64,000 nt of DNA from Diadema setosum (GCA_033980235.1 CM067067.1:33676451-33740450), one strand, 5' to 3'; counted from the stretch's first letter, positions 20,901-28,844 are shown. Program-made: numbers and translations. The notes: generated by a model not told the origin, from the sequence alone.

Positions 20901-23498
20901 ACTGTGCATGAATGAGATTCTGTTGTGATTTGCAATGACTCTCTGTTCAGACCAAAGAGCTTCCACCACCGAGGACCATCAAAGAGGCACATGTCTTGCT
21001 CTTCTTGGGCGACTCTGTGACCACGGACCACATCTCTCCCGCCGGCAGCATCGCCCGCAACAGCCCGGCGGCGCGCTACTTGGCGAGCCTCGGCCTCACG
21101 CCGCGTGAGTTCAACTCCTACGGCAGTCGCCGCGGCAACGATGCAGTCATGGCTAGGGGCACGTTCGCCAACATCCGACTCCTCAACAAGTTCATCGGGA
21201 AGGCGGCGCCCAAGACGATACACATTCCCTCCGGCAAGACCATGGATGTGTTTGACGCGGCTGACCTGTATCAGCAGGAAGGGCATCCGCTGGTAGTCAT
21301 CACGGGCAAGGACTATGGAGCTGGATCCTCCAGGGACTGGGCAGCCAAGGGCCCATGGATGCAGGTAAATCCCCTTCTCCACCTCCCTGTTGAACTAGCG
21401 ACAGGGTTGGGCAGAGTTTACCGTGAACTGCCATTGGCGGAGTATCTATTACACTGTGTTAATATGCCACAATATTAGATTCATGAAATTGATATGTGCA
21501 ATTCCCATGGAAGTAAAAGCATTTCTCTCGTTGAGGTTTTCATCTCAGCTGCATGTAATGGTAGGATATGTACTGTTATTACTCCTTTGCAAATTCCTGA
21601 ATGGAAGGGGGTAGGGGAGGTGGGCAACCTGCTAGATAGGAATTTTTTGAAGTGTGTGTTTTCTGGGTTTTTTTTTCAATGGTAGAATATGTGTACCTTA
21701 GTGTAGGAAATTCATGCAAAGTTAAAAATTGATAACCTATGCAAACATGTAACATGTTCATTACTGCAAACTGTTTTTGATGTATTGAGGGCTCTGCATG
21801 CTTGTTGGTATTTTTTGAGGGGAGGGAGGGGGTGGGGATACGTAATTGATCTATCGTATTCAAAGTTATAATATTTATTACAATTGAACATTTGTGGTTA
21901 GCAATACAGAGCTGCCAACTAGTACTGATTTTCAGTAATTTCTACAGAAATTGGACAAGAATACTGAAGGTTACAAGCAAATTACTGATTTTAGAAATCA
22001 TTGTCTGTGATAAATTCTATAGCACTGTTAAGGATTACTGATTTTCACTCAAAAAACGTGCAAATTACTGATTTTCAGCCATCATAGTACTGAAAGGCTT
22101 TTACAAAAGTTGGCAGCTCTGGCAATATATGGCTATTCTGAAATACTCACACTTGTTGCATATGTGGGAGTTTATTTTACAAACAGGAGATTATGTAGTC
22201 ATAATATAAATCAAATGTCGCAAGGACAAGACAAGCCAAGAAATACTACAACTTTATTATGTCGTTAAAAGTGTGGAGGATGTATGATACTTTGGTTGAA
22301 AGCCAGGATGCTCTGCCATGTTAGTGTAGTCTATGTTGTTTGGCATCTTATCATGACAGAGTTTTTGGTTTGAACTCACTCCCCGTAGATGGTCATGCAG
22401 AATATAAATGCATTTTTGATGAATGAGCTGATTTGCTTAGAATAGAAGTGAGAGACACATGGCTGTGTAGCTTATCATTTCTACTCACTTTGCGTCTTGG
22501 CTGTCGATTATACAGGGTGTGCAGGCAGTGATAGCCGAGAGCTATGAAAGGATTCACCGCAGCAACCTGGTGGGCATGGGCATCGTACCCCTCCAGTTCC
22601 TACCGGGACAGACGGCCGAGTCTCTGGGACTAACGGGAAAGGAAAAGTACACCATCTCCATGCCTGAGGACCTCTCAGCGGGGCAAAGGATAAGTGTTCA
22701 GGTGAGTGAGAAAACACATTTATCGTCACTGGGGCGACAAGACCTTGTATGTACAAACTGTCAAAATGTTCAGGAGAGCACAAAAAAGTGGCAGCCAAAG
22801 CACTAAATCAATTGTCTTTCCTTTGACATGCTGTGGTGGCTTTATTTTTGGGGAAAGACAGCTAGGAGTTGGACAGGACACCACAACTGGTTACCTGACC
22901 ATTAATCCAAAAAATTCATTTTCACCAAAAACTGAGATACAAGGTCTTGTCACCCAAGGGACGTGCAAATGTATCTGCAGGTTGCCCCTAGCCCTCTTCA
23001 AAGTGTATCATTTACTATGGAAGAGCATTGTTCTAATAATGTTTTCTGAAAAGTGTGAGAGGGCGAGGCACTTTACAGGTAGAAATAACGATAAGAAGAG
23101 CATTCCAAATTTCACTGTGCGTAAGTGTGTAAGTGTAAAAGTGTGTGTGATTCTGTCAAATTCATATCTTTCCTGTATCACCCTACTCTGCACTTAATAT
23201 ATCCAATACTGAAATAAAACTGAAACTAACAAAGAAAGATTGCTGCATTACTTCTGTTTGTATAAATGTAATTCTTACTGACAAAAAGTAATCCATGTCC
23301 TACCACCATAAGTCTGAGTATGATGTTTGCACTAATCTCCAGCAAATTTCATCTCTTGATAATTCCTGTCCTTTTCAGGTCAGTGACGGAAAGTCGTTTG
23401 AGGTCATTGTGCGCTTTGACACCGATGTGGAGCTGACATTCTATCGCAACGGGGGAATCCTTAATTACATGATTCGGCAGATGCTCATAGACGAGTAG
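855..23498 (+). CDS. ACO1: Cytosolic aconitase / iron regulatory protein 1 gene, 5' end missing (17 coding exons in window)
   Basis: Join of 855-1023, 1472-1609, [4601-4753 optional], 9249-9318, 10288-10471, 11318-11457, 12241-12412, 13685-13785, 15230-15506, 16144-16279, 17416-17500, 18091-18247, 19203-19327, 20394-20498, 20951-21364, 22516-22701, 23379-23498. Every junction is AG/GT and all phases fit, giving 858 codons plus a split first codon; with the ~33 missing N-terminal residues this equals the usual ~890 of animal ACO1. As known for the family, with a 4Fe-4S cluster it interconverts citrate and isocitrate in the cytosol; without the cluster it binds iron-responsive elements in ferritin and transferrin-receptor mRNAs. 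Seen here: cluster cysteines in [10 protein letters not shown] (exon 9) and [10 protein letters not shown] (exon 11), active-site NRNFEGR (exon 12), [10 protein letters not shown] and [13 protein letters not shown] (exon 15). The serine motif is of the IRP1 (active) type, whereas human IRP2 has GSGNSRD. Some stretches ([20 protein letters not shown]) look closer to IRP2. An ancestral ACO1/IREB2 gene is the best reading. Confidence 0.96.
1024..1471 (+). other. Intron
   Basis: 448 bp, no recognised repeat; interrupts the Thr codon of QDFTGVPA. Confidence 0.85.
1472..1609 (+). CDS. ACO1: IRP/aconitase exon 2 (contains the DLVIDHS segment)
   Basis: Acceptor CCATAG, donor GTGAGC at 1610. Encodes [20 protein letters not shown] through [14 protein letters not shown] and ends with AG, the first two bases of the next codon. 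The DLVIDHS segment is known in IRPs as part of the IRE-contact and active-site region. The exon ends exactly where IRP2 proteins carry their extra insertion. Confidence 0.96.
2978..3357. mobile_element. TTAA-flanked miniature transposon (piggyBac-like MITE)
   Basis: TTAA lies at 2974-2977 and 3358-3361. Inside, the ends are imperfect inverted repeats of about 30 bp: left AGGGATGGTACAGTATTGG, right reverse complement AGGGATCATATAGTTTTGG. It has no transposase. TTAA target duplication is the hallmark of piggyBac-like elements; assignment to that superfamily is inference. Confidence 0.75.
4000..4222. mobile_element. TA-flanked MITE, TTCGCG family, copy 1
   Basis: TA at 3998-3999 and 4223-4224 flanks inverted ends CTATATAAGCTGTTATTTTTGC and (reverse complement) CTGGATAAGCTATTATTTTCG. 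The interior is rich in GCAAA/CGAAAA blocks. Same family as 9332-9543, 9618-10246, 9748-10169 and 18903-19113. TA duplication suggests a Tc1/mariner-type mobiliser. Confidence 0.7.
4601..4753 (+). CDS. IRP2-type insertion exon (phase 2-2 cassette) within the ACO1/IRP1 gene
   Basis: Pyrimidine-rich acceptor TTCCGTCCCAG ends at 4600; donor GTAAAT at 4754. The exon is 153 bp (51 codons), enters and leaves in phase 2, and has no stop in frame. It starts [14 protein letters not shown] and contains [17 protein letters not shown] and ends [15 protein letters not shown] plus TG. Known: human IREB2 differs from ACO1 by a ~73-residue insertion on its own exon, beginning NAPNPGGGD, with a Cys cluster (spacing C-x5-C-x3-C) and a Cys-Pro heme-regulatory motif LCPFHL near its end. 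Here the start motif, its distance from the VDV of exon 2, a Cys cluster (C-x6-C-x2-C) and CPYH all correspond. Whether it is always included, skipped or regulated cannot be seen. Skipping gives the normal IRP1 junction [12 protein letters not shown]. Confidence 0.88.
5364..5821. mobile_element. TTAA-flanked miniature transposon with internal hairpin
   Basis: TTAA at 5360-5363 and 5822-5825. Terminal inverted ends AGGGACATTCCAGAAGATTTTC and (reverse complement) AGGAGACCTCTGGATGATTTTC. A second pair of inverted arms, about 31 bp with GAACAAGGATGATGACAT at the core, lies at 5489-5519 and 5668-5698. No coding capacity. Confidence 0.7.
7383..7550. mobile_element. Palindromic miniature element
   Basis: Ends are inverted: CCTTATTTCATAAAAAGTTG on the left, reverse complement of the right end CCCTGTTTCATAAAAAGAT. 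Inner blocks TTGCTATGATAGCAA, TTGCTGGAATGGCAA and TTGCCATTTGAAGTTGCTAT make most of it self-complementary. A degraded relative may surround 12610-12850. Confidence 0.6.
8884..8915. repeat. GT microsatellite
   Basis: Short interrupted GTGTGT tract in the intron. Confidence 0.9.
9249..9318 (+). CDS. ACO1: IRP/aconitase exon 4
   Basis: Acceptor ATACAG, donor GTAAGC at 9319. One base completes the split codon, then [19 protein letters not shown] and VFLK; ends in phase 0. Joins either to exon 2 (split codon AGT, Ser) or to the cassette exon (TGT, Cys). Confidence 0.95.
9332..9543. mobile_element. TA-flanked MITE, TTCGCG family, copy 2
   Basis: TA at 9330-9331 and 9544-9545; inverted ends CTGTAAATGTGGATATTTTCGC and (reverse complement) TTGTAAAAGTGAAAATTTTCGC. 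The interior carries TTTCGCGTG and GCGCGAAA blocks. 212 bp, non-coding. Confidence 0.75.
9618..10246. mobile_element. TA-flanked MITE, TTCGCG family, copy 3 (host of a nested copy)
   Basis: TA at 9616-9617 and 10247-10248. Outer ends CTGTTAAAGTTGATTTTTTT and (reverse complement) CTGTTTACTCATGGCAAATTTTC. Without the nested insert it is about 205 bp, and its two halves align with copy 2 in order (for example AGCAAGCAAAAATA / GCATGCAAAAATA, and TTTTGTGCTACTTTCAGGATGCGC / TTTCGCGCTAGTTTCTGGTTGCGC). Confidence 0.72.
9748..10169. mobile_element. TA-flanked MITE, TTCGCG family, copy 4, nested in copy 3
   Basis: TA at 9746-9747 and 10170-10171, ends CTGTATAAGCTGTTATTTTCACG and (reverse complement) CTGTATAAGTGGTTAGTTTCACG. 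The 422-bp interior is a series of TTTCGCGAATTG and GCGCGAA blocks. It interrupts copy 3 at a TA that is intact in copy 2. Confidence 0.75.
10288..10471 (+). CDS. ACO1: IRP/aconitase exon 5
   Basis: Acceptor GTTGCAG, donor GTGAGT at 10472. Encodes [30 protein letters not shown] and [18 protein letters not shown]. The Asp-Ser-His of GTDSHTT is a conserved active-site element of aconitases. Ends in phase 1. Confidence 0.96.
10472..11317 (+). other. Intron with a SINE-like relic
   Basis: T-run/G-run at about 10585-10606 and a SINE-type segment at about 10960-11180; otherwise unique AT-rich sequence. Confidence 0.7.
10960..11180 (+). repeat. SINE-like dispersed repeat, copy 1
   Basis: Contains ACATTAAATGGAGGTCCTGTGT and ACATAAAAGATCCCACTTCA then ATTCATTGCAAAGAGC, shared in order with 39640-39780, where a tRNA-like head is also present. 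Here the head is not recognisable, so it is probably 5'-truncated or decayed. Confidence 0.6.
11318..11457 (+). CDS. ACO1: IRP/aconitase exon 6
   Basis: Acceptor TCTCAAG, donor GTAAGA at 11458. Encodes [20 protein letters not shown], then [20 protein letters not shown] and ITK; ends in phase 0. Confidence 0.96.
11458..12240 (+). other. Intron
   Basis: Unique AT-rich sequence apart from a ~35-bp fragment (about 11911-11945, CGCGTGCATTTTAATTTCGCG) of the TTCGCG MITE family. Confidence 0.75.
12241..12412 (+). CDS. ACO1: IRP/aconitase exon 7
   Basis: Acceptor CTTGCTCAG, donor GTGAGA at 12413. Encodes [38 protein letters not shown] and ends VYLKQT plus G (phase 1). This is one of the most conserved blocks of the family. 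Confidence 0.96.
12413..13684 (+). other. Intron
   Basis: About 1.3 kb. Holds an 85-bp TTAA-flanked element (12649-12733), flanked by sequence resembling the hairpin element of 7383-7550. Nothing else recognised. Confidence 0.7.
12649..12733. mobile_element. Very short TTAA-flanked MITE (85 bp)
   Basis: TTAA at 12645-12648 and 12734-12737. Terminal inverted repeats GCCGTTGAGGAC and (reverse complement) CCCGTTGAGGAC. Non-coding. Confidence 0.8.
13685..13785 (+). CDS. ACO1: IRP/aconitase exon 8
   Basis: Acceptor CTTCATCAG, donor GTATGC at 13786. Encodes [20 protein letters not shown] and [13 protein letters not shown]; ends in phase 0. Corresponds to the linker region leading into domain 2 of ACO1. 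Confidence 0.94.
13786..15229 (+). other. Intron
   Basis: A possible miniature element (about 13822-14133) has GGGGTACC / GGTACCCC motifs at both ends, but terminal repeats are weak. The remainder is unique. Confidence 0.6.
15230..15506 (+). CDS. ACO1: IRP/aconitase exon 9 (first Fe-S cysteine)
   Basis: Acceptor GTTGAAAG, donor GTGAGT at 15507. Encodes [19 protein letters not shown] and ends [20 protein letters not shown] plus A and G (phase 1). The Cys of SCTNTSNPS equals the first 4Fe-4S ligand (Cys437 in human ACO1) and is the aconitase signature 1 region. Confidence 0.97.
15507..16143 (+). other. Intron
   Basis: C-run/A-run at about 15600-15640; otherwise nothing recognised. Confidence 0.75.
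16144..16279 (+). CDS. ACO1: IRP/aconitase exon 10
   Basis: Acceptor CTGGACAG, donor GTAAGC at 16280. Encodes [40 protein letters not shown] and ends LEQL plus GG (phase 2). Confidence 0.96.
16280..17415 (+). other. Intron
   Basis: About 1.1 kb AT-rich sequence; no repeat family recognised. Confidence 0.75.
17416..17500 (+). CDS. ACO1: IRP/aconitase exon 11 (second and third Fe-S cysteines)
   Basis: Acceptor TTTACACCAG, donor GTATGA at 17501. Encodes [20 protein letters not shown] and EVGQAIEK; phase 0 at the end. The two cysteines of GCMTCIG are the remaining Fe-S ligands (Cys503 and Cys506 in human ACO1). Confidence 0.97.
17501..18090 (+). other. Intron with a copy of the TTTGGTGGC repeat family
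   Basis: Includes the repeat at about 17679-17785; otherwise nothing. Confidence 0.75.
17679..17785. repeat. TTTGGTGGCCC repeat family, copy 1
   Basis: AGCTGCCCAATCGGGCAACC followed by AAAATTTGGTGGCCC and ending GTTGAGCCCTGCT. Shares these blocks with 28845-29022 and 62636-62775. Here the distal part is in opposite orientation relative to those copies, giving a partly palindromic composite. Confidence 0.6.
18091..18247 (+). CDS. ACO1: IRP/aconitase exon 12 (active-site arginines)
   Basis: Acceptor CTTCTTGTAG, donor GTAAGA at 18248. Encodes [36 protein letters not shown] and IDFEKEPL plus G (phase 1). The two Arg of NRNFEGR correspond to Arg536 and Arg541 of human ACO1, used in substrate and RNA binding. 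Confidence 0.97.
18248..19202 (+). other. Intron with TATC microsatellite split by a MITE
   Basis: A TATC/TGTC tract runs from about 18830 to 18900 and resumes 19116-19198; the element 18903-19113 sits between. The rest is unique. Confidence 0.8.
18903..19113. mobile_element. TA-flanked MITE, TTCGCG family, copy 5
   Basis: TA at 18901-18902 and 19114-19115; nearly perfect inverted ends CTGTACGAGCTGAAATTTTC and (reverse complement) CTGTACGAGCTAAAATTTTC. 211 bp. Inserted within a TATC microsatellite. Best preserved copy in the window. Confidence 0.82.
19203..19327 (+). CDS. ACO1: IRP/aconitase exon 13
   Basis: Acceptor GTCTACAG, donor GTAAGT at 19328. Encodes [20 protein letters not shown] then [20 protein letters not shown] and D; phase 0. 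Confidence 0.96.
19328..20393 (+). other. Intron with an AACTT/AAGTT-rich block
   Basis: Positions about 19620-20000 repeat short AACTTC, AAACTTT and AAGTTT units in both orientations and end GTGTGACCGTGGCTACACTGG; probably an old hairpin-type element. A C-run precedes the acceptor (about 20366-20377). Confidence 0.6.
20394..20498 (+). CDS. ACO1: IRP/aconitase exon 14
   Basis: Acceptor ATGAACAG, donor GTATGT at 20499. Encodes [20 protein letters not shown], then [15 protein letters not shown]; exactly 35 codons, phase 0. Confidence 0.96.
20499..20950 (+). other. Intron
   Basis: 452 bp with no recognised element. Confidence 0.85.
20951..21364 (+). CDS. ACO1: IRP/aconitase exon 15 (domain 4, catalytic serine)
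   Basis: Acceptor CTGTTCAG, donor GTAAAT at 21365; 138 codons, notably GC-rich against its introns. Contains [40 protein letters not shown] and [14 protein letters not shown]. The Ser and Arg of GAGSSRD correspond to Ser778 and Arg780 of human ACO1, the catalytic base and a substrate/RNA contact. IRP2 proteins have a different residue before this serine. Confidence 0.98.
21365..22515 (+). other. Intron with one MITE
   Basis: Contains the element 21907-22121; otherwise unique. Confidence 0.8.
21907..22121. mobile_element. Miniature transposon, AGAGCTGCCAAC ends
   Basis: Terminal inverted repeats CAGAGCTGCCAACT and AGTTGGCAGCTCTG (with one base shift) flanked by GCAATA on both sides (21901-21906 and 22122-22127). 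The interior repeats ATTACTGATTTTCAG four times. A 6-bp or slightly longer duplication is compatible with hAT-like elements, which is inference. Confidence 0.72.
22516..22701 (+). CDS. ACO1: IRP/aconitase exon 16
   Basis: Acceptor TTATACAG, donor GTGAGT at 22702; 62 codons, phase 0. Encodes [31 protein letters not shown], and [20 protein letters not shown]. Confidence 0.97.
22702..23378 (+). other. Last intron, with hairpin arms and an AATAAA
   Basis: Inverted 15-bp arms GACAAGACCTTGTAT (22736-22750) and ATACAAGGTCTTGTC (22937-22951) sit in a longer imperfect inverted repeat, probably a miniature element. AATAAA at 23213-23218 is the only consensus poly(A) signal I noticed near the gene's end, but lies before the last exon. 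Confidence 0.7.
23379..23498 (+). CDS. ACO1: IRP/aconitase last exon
   Basis: Acceptor CCTTTTCAG. Encodes [19 protein letters not shown], then [20 protein letters not shown] and TAG at 23496-23498. C-terminus aligns with the end of ACO1 ([12 protein letters not shown]), a few residues longer. Confidence 0.97.
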   Translation, partial: VSDGKSFEVIVRFDTDVELTFYRNGGILNYMIRQMLIDE

Positions 23499-25431
23499 TA
23501 AAGTCACCTGAGCCTGTTTGTAAGGACTGCAATTGGAAGCCTGGGATTTTTGAGGAAATTTTGAGGAAAAAGTGCAACTCCAAGCCAGAAATGGTAATCA
23601 TTTGATGCTTCTTGTCTCCCTGATGCTGCAGTTTGACGTGAAATAATCAAGATTCAAATTCTGGTACCACTGTCTCCGACTGATTGTAAAAGGGCACAAG
23701 ATGTTTCCAATGTTTTACTGCCATAATGTAGTGATGATTATGTCCAAAGATGTCACATGCACTGCAAATTTGTGATTGTCATTTCGTTTCAGGAACAGCA
23801 TGGGGAATTTTTTTGGCATTGTGATTTGCAGTTGCAGCAAAAGCTGAGCAGCCAAGCTATTTATATCATGCTTTCAAATCACCAATTATTCTCTGTCAGT
23901 TTCTAAGTCCTCATAAGACCTGAAAGTAAAGTGAAACAAACAAAAATCATTATTAACGTTTCTGATTTTACATTTAAAGTTCCAATAGGAATGAAGATGT
24001 GTTACACCTTTAACCTAACATTTTCATGCACTGTGATCAAAGTTGTATGGCGAAGAAACCTAGTGTTCCATTTGGTATTAACAAATATAATGTTTGAAAT
24101 CAAGTTAACATGAAAATGTTCAGCATATTGTTGTCCCTTTTATCCATATGTTTGAAGAATTATCATATCTAGGTTTTAGTACTTACTGTTGACCAAGAAA
24201 TGTTTTGGATACATGTATTTTCATTCTAGTCTGCCCTTTCCTTTTCAATTGTTGCAAGCTCTTTCAGGTTATGGTGAATTACAAATAACAGGGTGAAAGT
24301 TATTGCAAAAAAAAAGTAAGAAACTATAAGTAACGTGGAATCTCAAACATTTTAGATGTATGAAAATGTGTACTGCACTAATTTTCAATGGCAGGTAGAG
24401 CAGCTTCTGTGTACAAAATTCAGCTATTAGATAAATGCGAATCGTCCACTCTGGGATGCTGATTGAAGAGTCTGTACATGTATGTCAGCATCTTCATAAG
24501 CCACTTTTTGTGCTATTGAAATCAAGGATTTTTGTATCAAATTTCCTTCGATATTGATTCTTCTGTGCGTGCACATGCTTCAAAATGTGAAGGCACCTTT
24601 GACCAGTACCCGTGTGTCATACGTGCTGTGTTACTTTGAGGAAATAAGTGATATGTATTCAGCATTAAAACCCCCAAACTGACTCCTTGAAAGGGAAGAA
24701 AGTTCTTTGAGACAGTGAAGTCACTGTCATTATGCAGACCAGTTACCTTTTGCTGCAGCATGTGCTGCTAAAACCCTTGGCTGTCTTGGCAGGGATGAGC
24801 CGTTTTAACTACTTGCTCAGTTGTCGTGATCGTCTGTGAAATTTGAAACAATTCGTCTTACCCGACTGAGTAGTAAAAAAAAATTACTCTGGCTAAAATT
24901 TCCACTTTAACAGTACATTCTTCTTCACTTTGAACTGGAAATGCAAAAATGCTCTCCAGAATATATTTCAATACCCTTGAAACCTTAATGAATTTGCTTT
25001 TATATTGTCTGTGAAAAAATATAAATCAGCATTTGAAGGGAGAAAAATTCATGTTACTGCACAAGGTGTATATTTTTTGTTTGTAATATCAGACAAACGT
25101 GTTAACTTATGTAAATGTGGCAAAGGATTCAATTAGTCTCTTTTGTGTTGTAGATGGAAAAAATGCTTTCCAAATGAATTCAAGTACCTGGTGGATCAAA
25201 CTATAGTCTCAAAAATTCAACATATATTACATAGAATCTATTTTTTGAATTTGAAGTTGGATAATATGTAATTGTGTTATTAATTTTCAGGTGAACATAT
25301 TATGATTGGACTTATTGAAGGAGACATATCCTAGTGTGCAAATGTGATTTTTTTTTTTCAATTCATGTGAAGTTTCTATAATATGTAGTTTTGTTACTAA
25401 ATGTTTTATATGATTTTAGGCACTTGCCATT
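23499..25431 (+). other. Probable 3' UTR and downstream sequence of the IRP gene
   Basis: AT-rich non-coding. I found no AATAAA; the nearest variants are ATTAAA at 24664-24669 and TATAAA near 25020. Transcript end cannot be placed. No other gene signal. Confidence 0.5.
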
Positions 25432-26480
25432 TTTAGCTCACCTGAGCCAAAGGCTCAAGTGAGCTATTGCGATCGCCCTTCGTCCGGCGTCCGTCGTCCG
25501 TCGTCCGTCGTGCGTAAACTTTTACATTTTTATCTTCTTCTTGAAAACCCCAAGACCGATTTTCATCAAACTTGGCAGGTAGCATCCCTAGGGGGTTAGG
25601 AACTCAATTTGTTAAAATGGGCACCATGCCCACCCAGGGGGCCCCCAGGGGGGCCCAAACCCCCCAAAATTAAGGAATCTGTAAAAATCTTCTTCTCTAG
25701 AACCAGAAGTGATAGAGCTAAGTTAATACTATGAGTTAGTACATTGATGACTGTAGTTTCAAGTTTGTTCATGGCAGAATCAGGGGTGCCCCCCTTGGGA
25801 CCCAGGGGAGGGGGGGTGGGGAGGGGTCCTAATGGGGCCTAAATTATACATTTTCATCATCTTCTTGAGAAACCCATGACCAATTTTCACCAAACTTGGC
25901 AGGTAGCATCCCTAGGGGGTTAGGATCTCAATTTGTTAAAATGGGCACCATGCCCCACCCAGGGGCCCCACGGGGGGCCAAACCCCCCAAAATGAAGGAA
26001 TCTTTAAAAATCTTCTCTAGAATCAGAAGTTATAGAGCTAAGATAATACTATGAGTGAGTACATTAATGACTGTAGTTTCAAGTTTGTTCATAGCAAATC
26101 CAGGGGTGCCCCTCTTGGGGGCAGGGGGGGGGGGGGGTTGGGAAGGTCCAAATGGGGGCCTGAATTGTACATTTTCATCTTTTCCCTGAAAACCTCATGA
26201 TGGATTTTCGTCAAACTTGGCAGGTAGCATCCCTAGGGGGTCAGGATTTCAATTTATCAAAATGGGCACCATGCCCCACCCAGAGGGCCCCAGGGGGCCC
26301 CCAATCCCCCCAAATTAAGGAATCTTTAAAAATTTCGGCCCTTATTGTACATTTTCATCTTCTACTTGAGAAGCCTGGTCAAATTTTAGTAGAGCTGTGA
26401 ATAATTTAGATTAGTGACTGCGTGAAAGGTGAACTTGCGATACTCGGGTGAGCGCTAGACCCGCGGGTCTCTTGTTTTAG
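25432..26480. mobile_element. AGCTCACCTGAG repeat element with three ~322-bp internal units
   Basis: Starts TTTTAGCTCACCTGAGCC and ends GTCTCTTGTTTTAG; subterminal GCTCACCTGAG and, inverted near the right end, GCTCACCCGAG. A CGTCCGTCGTCCGT tract follows the head. The segment with CAAACTTGGCAGGTAGCATC recurs at 25561, 25885 and 26206 (spacing 324 and 321 bp), each followed by G/C-run rich sequence. This head is, to my knowledge, a very widespread repeat in marine invertebrate genomes; its mobilising machinery is not evident here. Confidence 0.75.
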
Positions 26481-28340
26481 TGGACAGGTGGCCAGCATGT
26501 TATGTTTAACGTGTCCATATCATGCAACTTTTATCACTAGTCACATTAAGAGTTTGGCAGACGCACTTTTCATTCTTTTAAGAATAGCACAGTAGTCAAC
26601 ACAATTACTTTCATGCCACCCACCATTGTGTCATTAGCGTATCTTGTGTAAAAGGGAAAGAATCGCTTTCCATAATACAGTATACATGTATAACCAGAAA
26701 GATGGAACCGTGTTTCCATTTTCAATAATAGGATTAGATCAGAGTGGAGAGGTGAATGCCTTTTTGCGTCATGTTCTCCGAGTGGACATACATGTACACT
26801 AGTCAAGTTATCATGAATCATAAATCGGACAGCATTGTTTAGTGCAAGATATGGACGCTGATGGATATTATGGCAGTTAGTCTATTGTGTGTTGCACAGA
26901 TTGTACATTACAAGTATGACACTTACGAGTTGAGGTTGTCTCATTGAAATGATTATTTTTTTGAGCAAGTTAGTGTGTATTGGAGGTGTTGTATGTATAA
27001 AAAGGTCACATATTGCAGTAAAGGGTTTAGACACCCAGAAATACAGAGATGGCAATATATGTATTACTTAACAAAGAGGATGAGCATAGAATACTTCATT
27101 TCTCAATGAAGGGAGGTTTTGTAACTTTTCAGTTTGAAATGGGGCTTATTGTTTTTGATCATATGGGACTGACTTAAAAAAAAAATGGTGTTTAAGAATT
27201 TGTATTGTGTAAGTTTGGTGAAGTACTACAATGTAGCTGATTATGTTTATGATCTGTTTTAATTTTGCGTCGCAATGTTTTCCAATGTTGACACCAAGTA
27301 TGTGATGATTTGTGTTATTGACTTGCAACCTTTCATTGGAAGTGTAATGAGTGCACAGCTCTTATGTATAAGAAGAGTCAATATTGTATAAATGTTGACG
27401 GACAAAAGGCTGGAAATGAAGTTAGTCCAATGATCTATTTGAAAGAGTCATTGTGCATAGATAACATTTCAAGCCCCAAGATGAAGACACTAATTGTGAC
27501 TTCCCAACAGCAAAATCAATGTTGTGTTATATTGTATGGGTTAAAGTGCAAGTCTGACCAAATTAAGTACAATATGCCTGTATCATCATAATAATTTCTC
27601 ACTGGGCCATATAAGAGATTCACTACACAAAATTGTACTACCAGGAGCCAGTTTTTGCAGTAAACATCATAGAATGTGTGCATCCCTCTGCCTTCAGATA
27701 TTAGCCATGTAGGGTGATTGTTCACAGGTGTTACTACTGTAGTTTGCATAATGCAAGCCTCCTCCTTTCATTCAACATGCAGTAGATATTGTGATCAAAT
27801 TGTGCCACTTGTGTTGCCAAGCGAAGTCCTGTTGTTTCTCAGGTATTGCAAAATGTACCCTCTTATCCGTTCTTGGCAAAGGGAACGTGTCAAAGTGGAC
27901 TGAGATCGTACAACTGCTCACAACTGAATATGGATGTTTATAGGGATGTGTACTAATTGTACGATTTTACTTATCCATGTAATATGTTATTATAAAATGT
28001 TCAAAGTGGCAAATGGAGATATGAGAAGCTCAATTTACTCGCTCTTAAAGACTCACACTCTTTACAGTACATTTTCAGCACCAAGAGCTTTACAGCTAGT
28101 ATATTGGCCGAGATTGGCCAAGCTGTCATTCATTGGTAGATATGTTTTAACATCATTATCTTTTCATTCTGTATTTTCATGCCTAACTCACAGTTTCAGG
28201 ATTCAGCTGTCCGTTTGGATTTTCAACATCCAGATAATGAGATATGATGATAAAGTATCACAATTTGAAAATCAATTTTGCTGTTTTTTCTTCTTATTTC
28301 AAGTACAGAGTAGATTTAGTTCTTTCAGTGGCTTTATACA
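26481..28340. other. Intergenic sequence without recognised features
   Basis: AT-rich, low complexity open frames only; no exon with convincing coding character. Confidence 0.6.
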
Positions 28341-28341
28341 T

Positions 28342-28396
<55 letters not shown>
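28341..28396. repeat. CA microsatellite
   Basis: About 28 CA units with one CG interruption. Confidence 0.95.
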
Positions 28397-28405
<9 letters not shown>

Positions 28406-28718
28406 GGGCCGTGACGCGAGAAAAGGGCCCTTAGCACTGTCACGCACAAATGCCATAAAACAGCATGGAAGTTTAACGAAGCAATACGCGCAAAACAAAA
28501 GATCAGCTAGCTAGCTGCGCACGATTGCATACGCTGCATTAAAAAGTGGCAGTATTTGGGCAAACATGCTTTTGTAAATACAATAATTGAGGCATTTCAG
28601 AGTGGAATTTCAGAAAACGGTTTGCTTACCTAATTATGTGGAGTTCGTTCTACAATATGGCTGTAAAAACTCATTTACGGTATATTCTGCTCTATGGGCC
28701 CTTTTCTCATGTCATGGC

Positions 28719-28721
<3 letters not shown>
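28406..28721. mobile_element. Miniature transposon in a TA tract
   Basis: Inverted ends: left GGGCCGTGACGCGAGAAAAG and then GGCCC; reverse complement of the right AAGGGCCATGACATGAGAAAAG then GGCCC. Both sides abut TATATA sequence. 316 bp, non-coding. Superfamily uncertain; TA flanks would fit Tc1/mariner. Confidence 0.65.
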
Positions 28722-28763
<42 letters not shown>

Positions 28764-28772
28764 TAGATAGAT
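28722..28772. repeat. TA microsatellite running into GATA
   Basis: TATATA tract then AGATAGATAGATA. Confidence 0.95.
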
Positions 28773-28844
28773 ATTTATTTACACTAAGCATATAAATGTT
28801 TACTATATTTTAGTGTGTATATACACTATACATTTACACTAAAA

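Noticed and set aside
27934..28434. 166-codon open frame
   Set aside because: Ends in a CA microsatellite, no splice or family support, composition of random AT-rich DNA.
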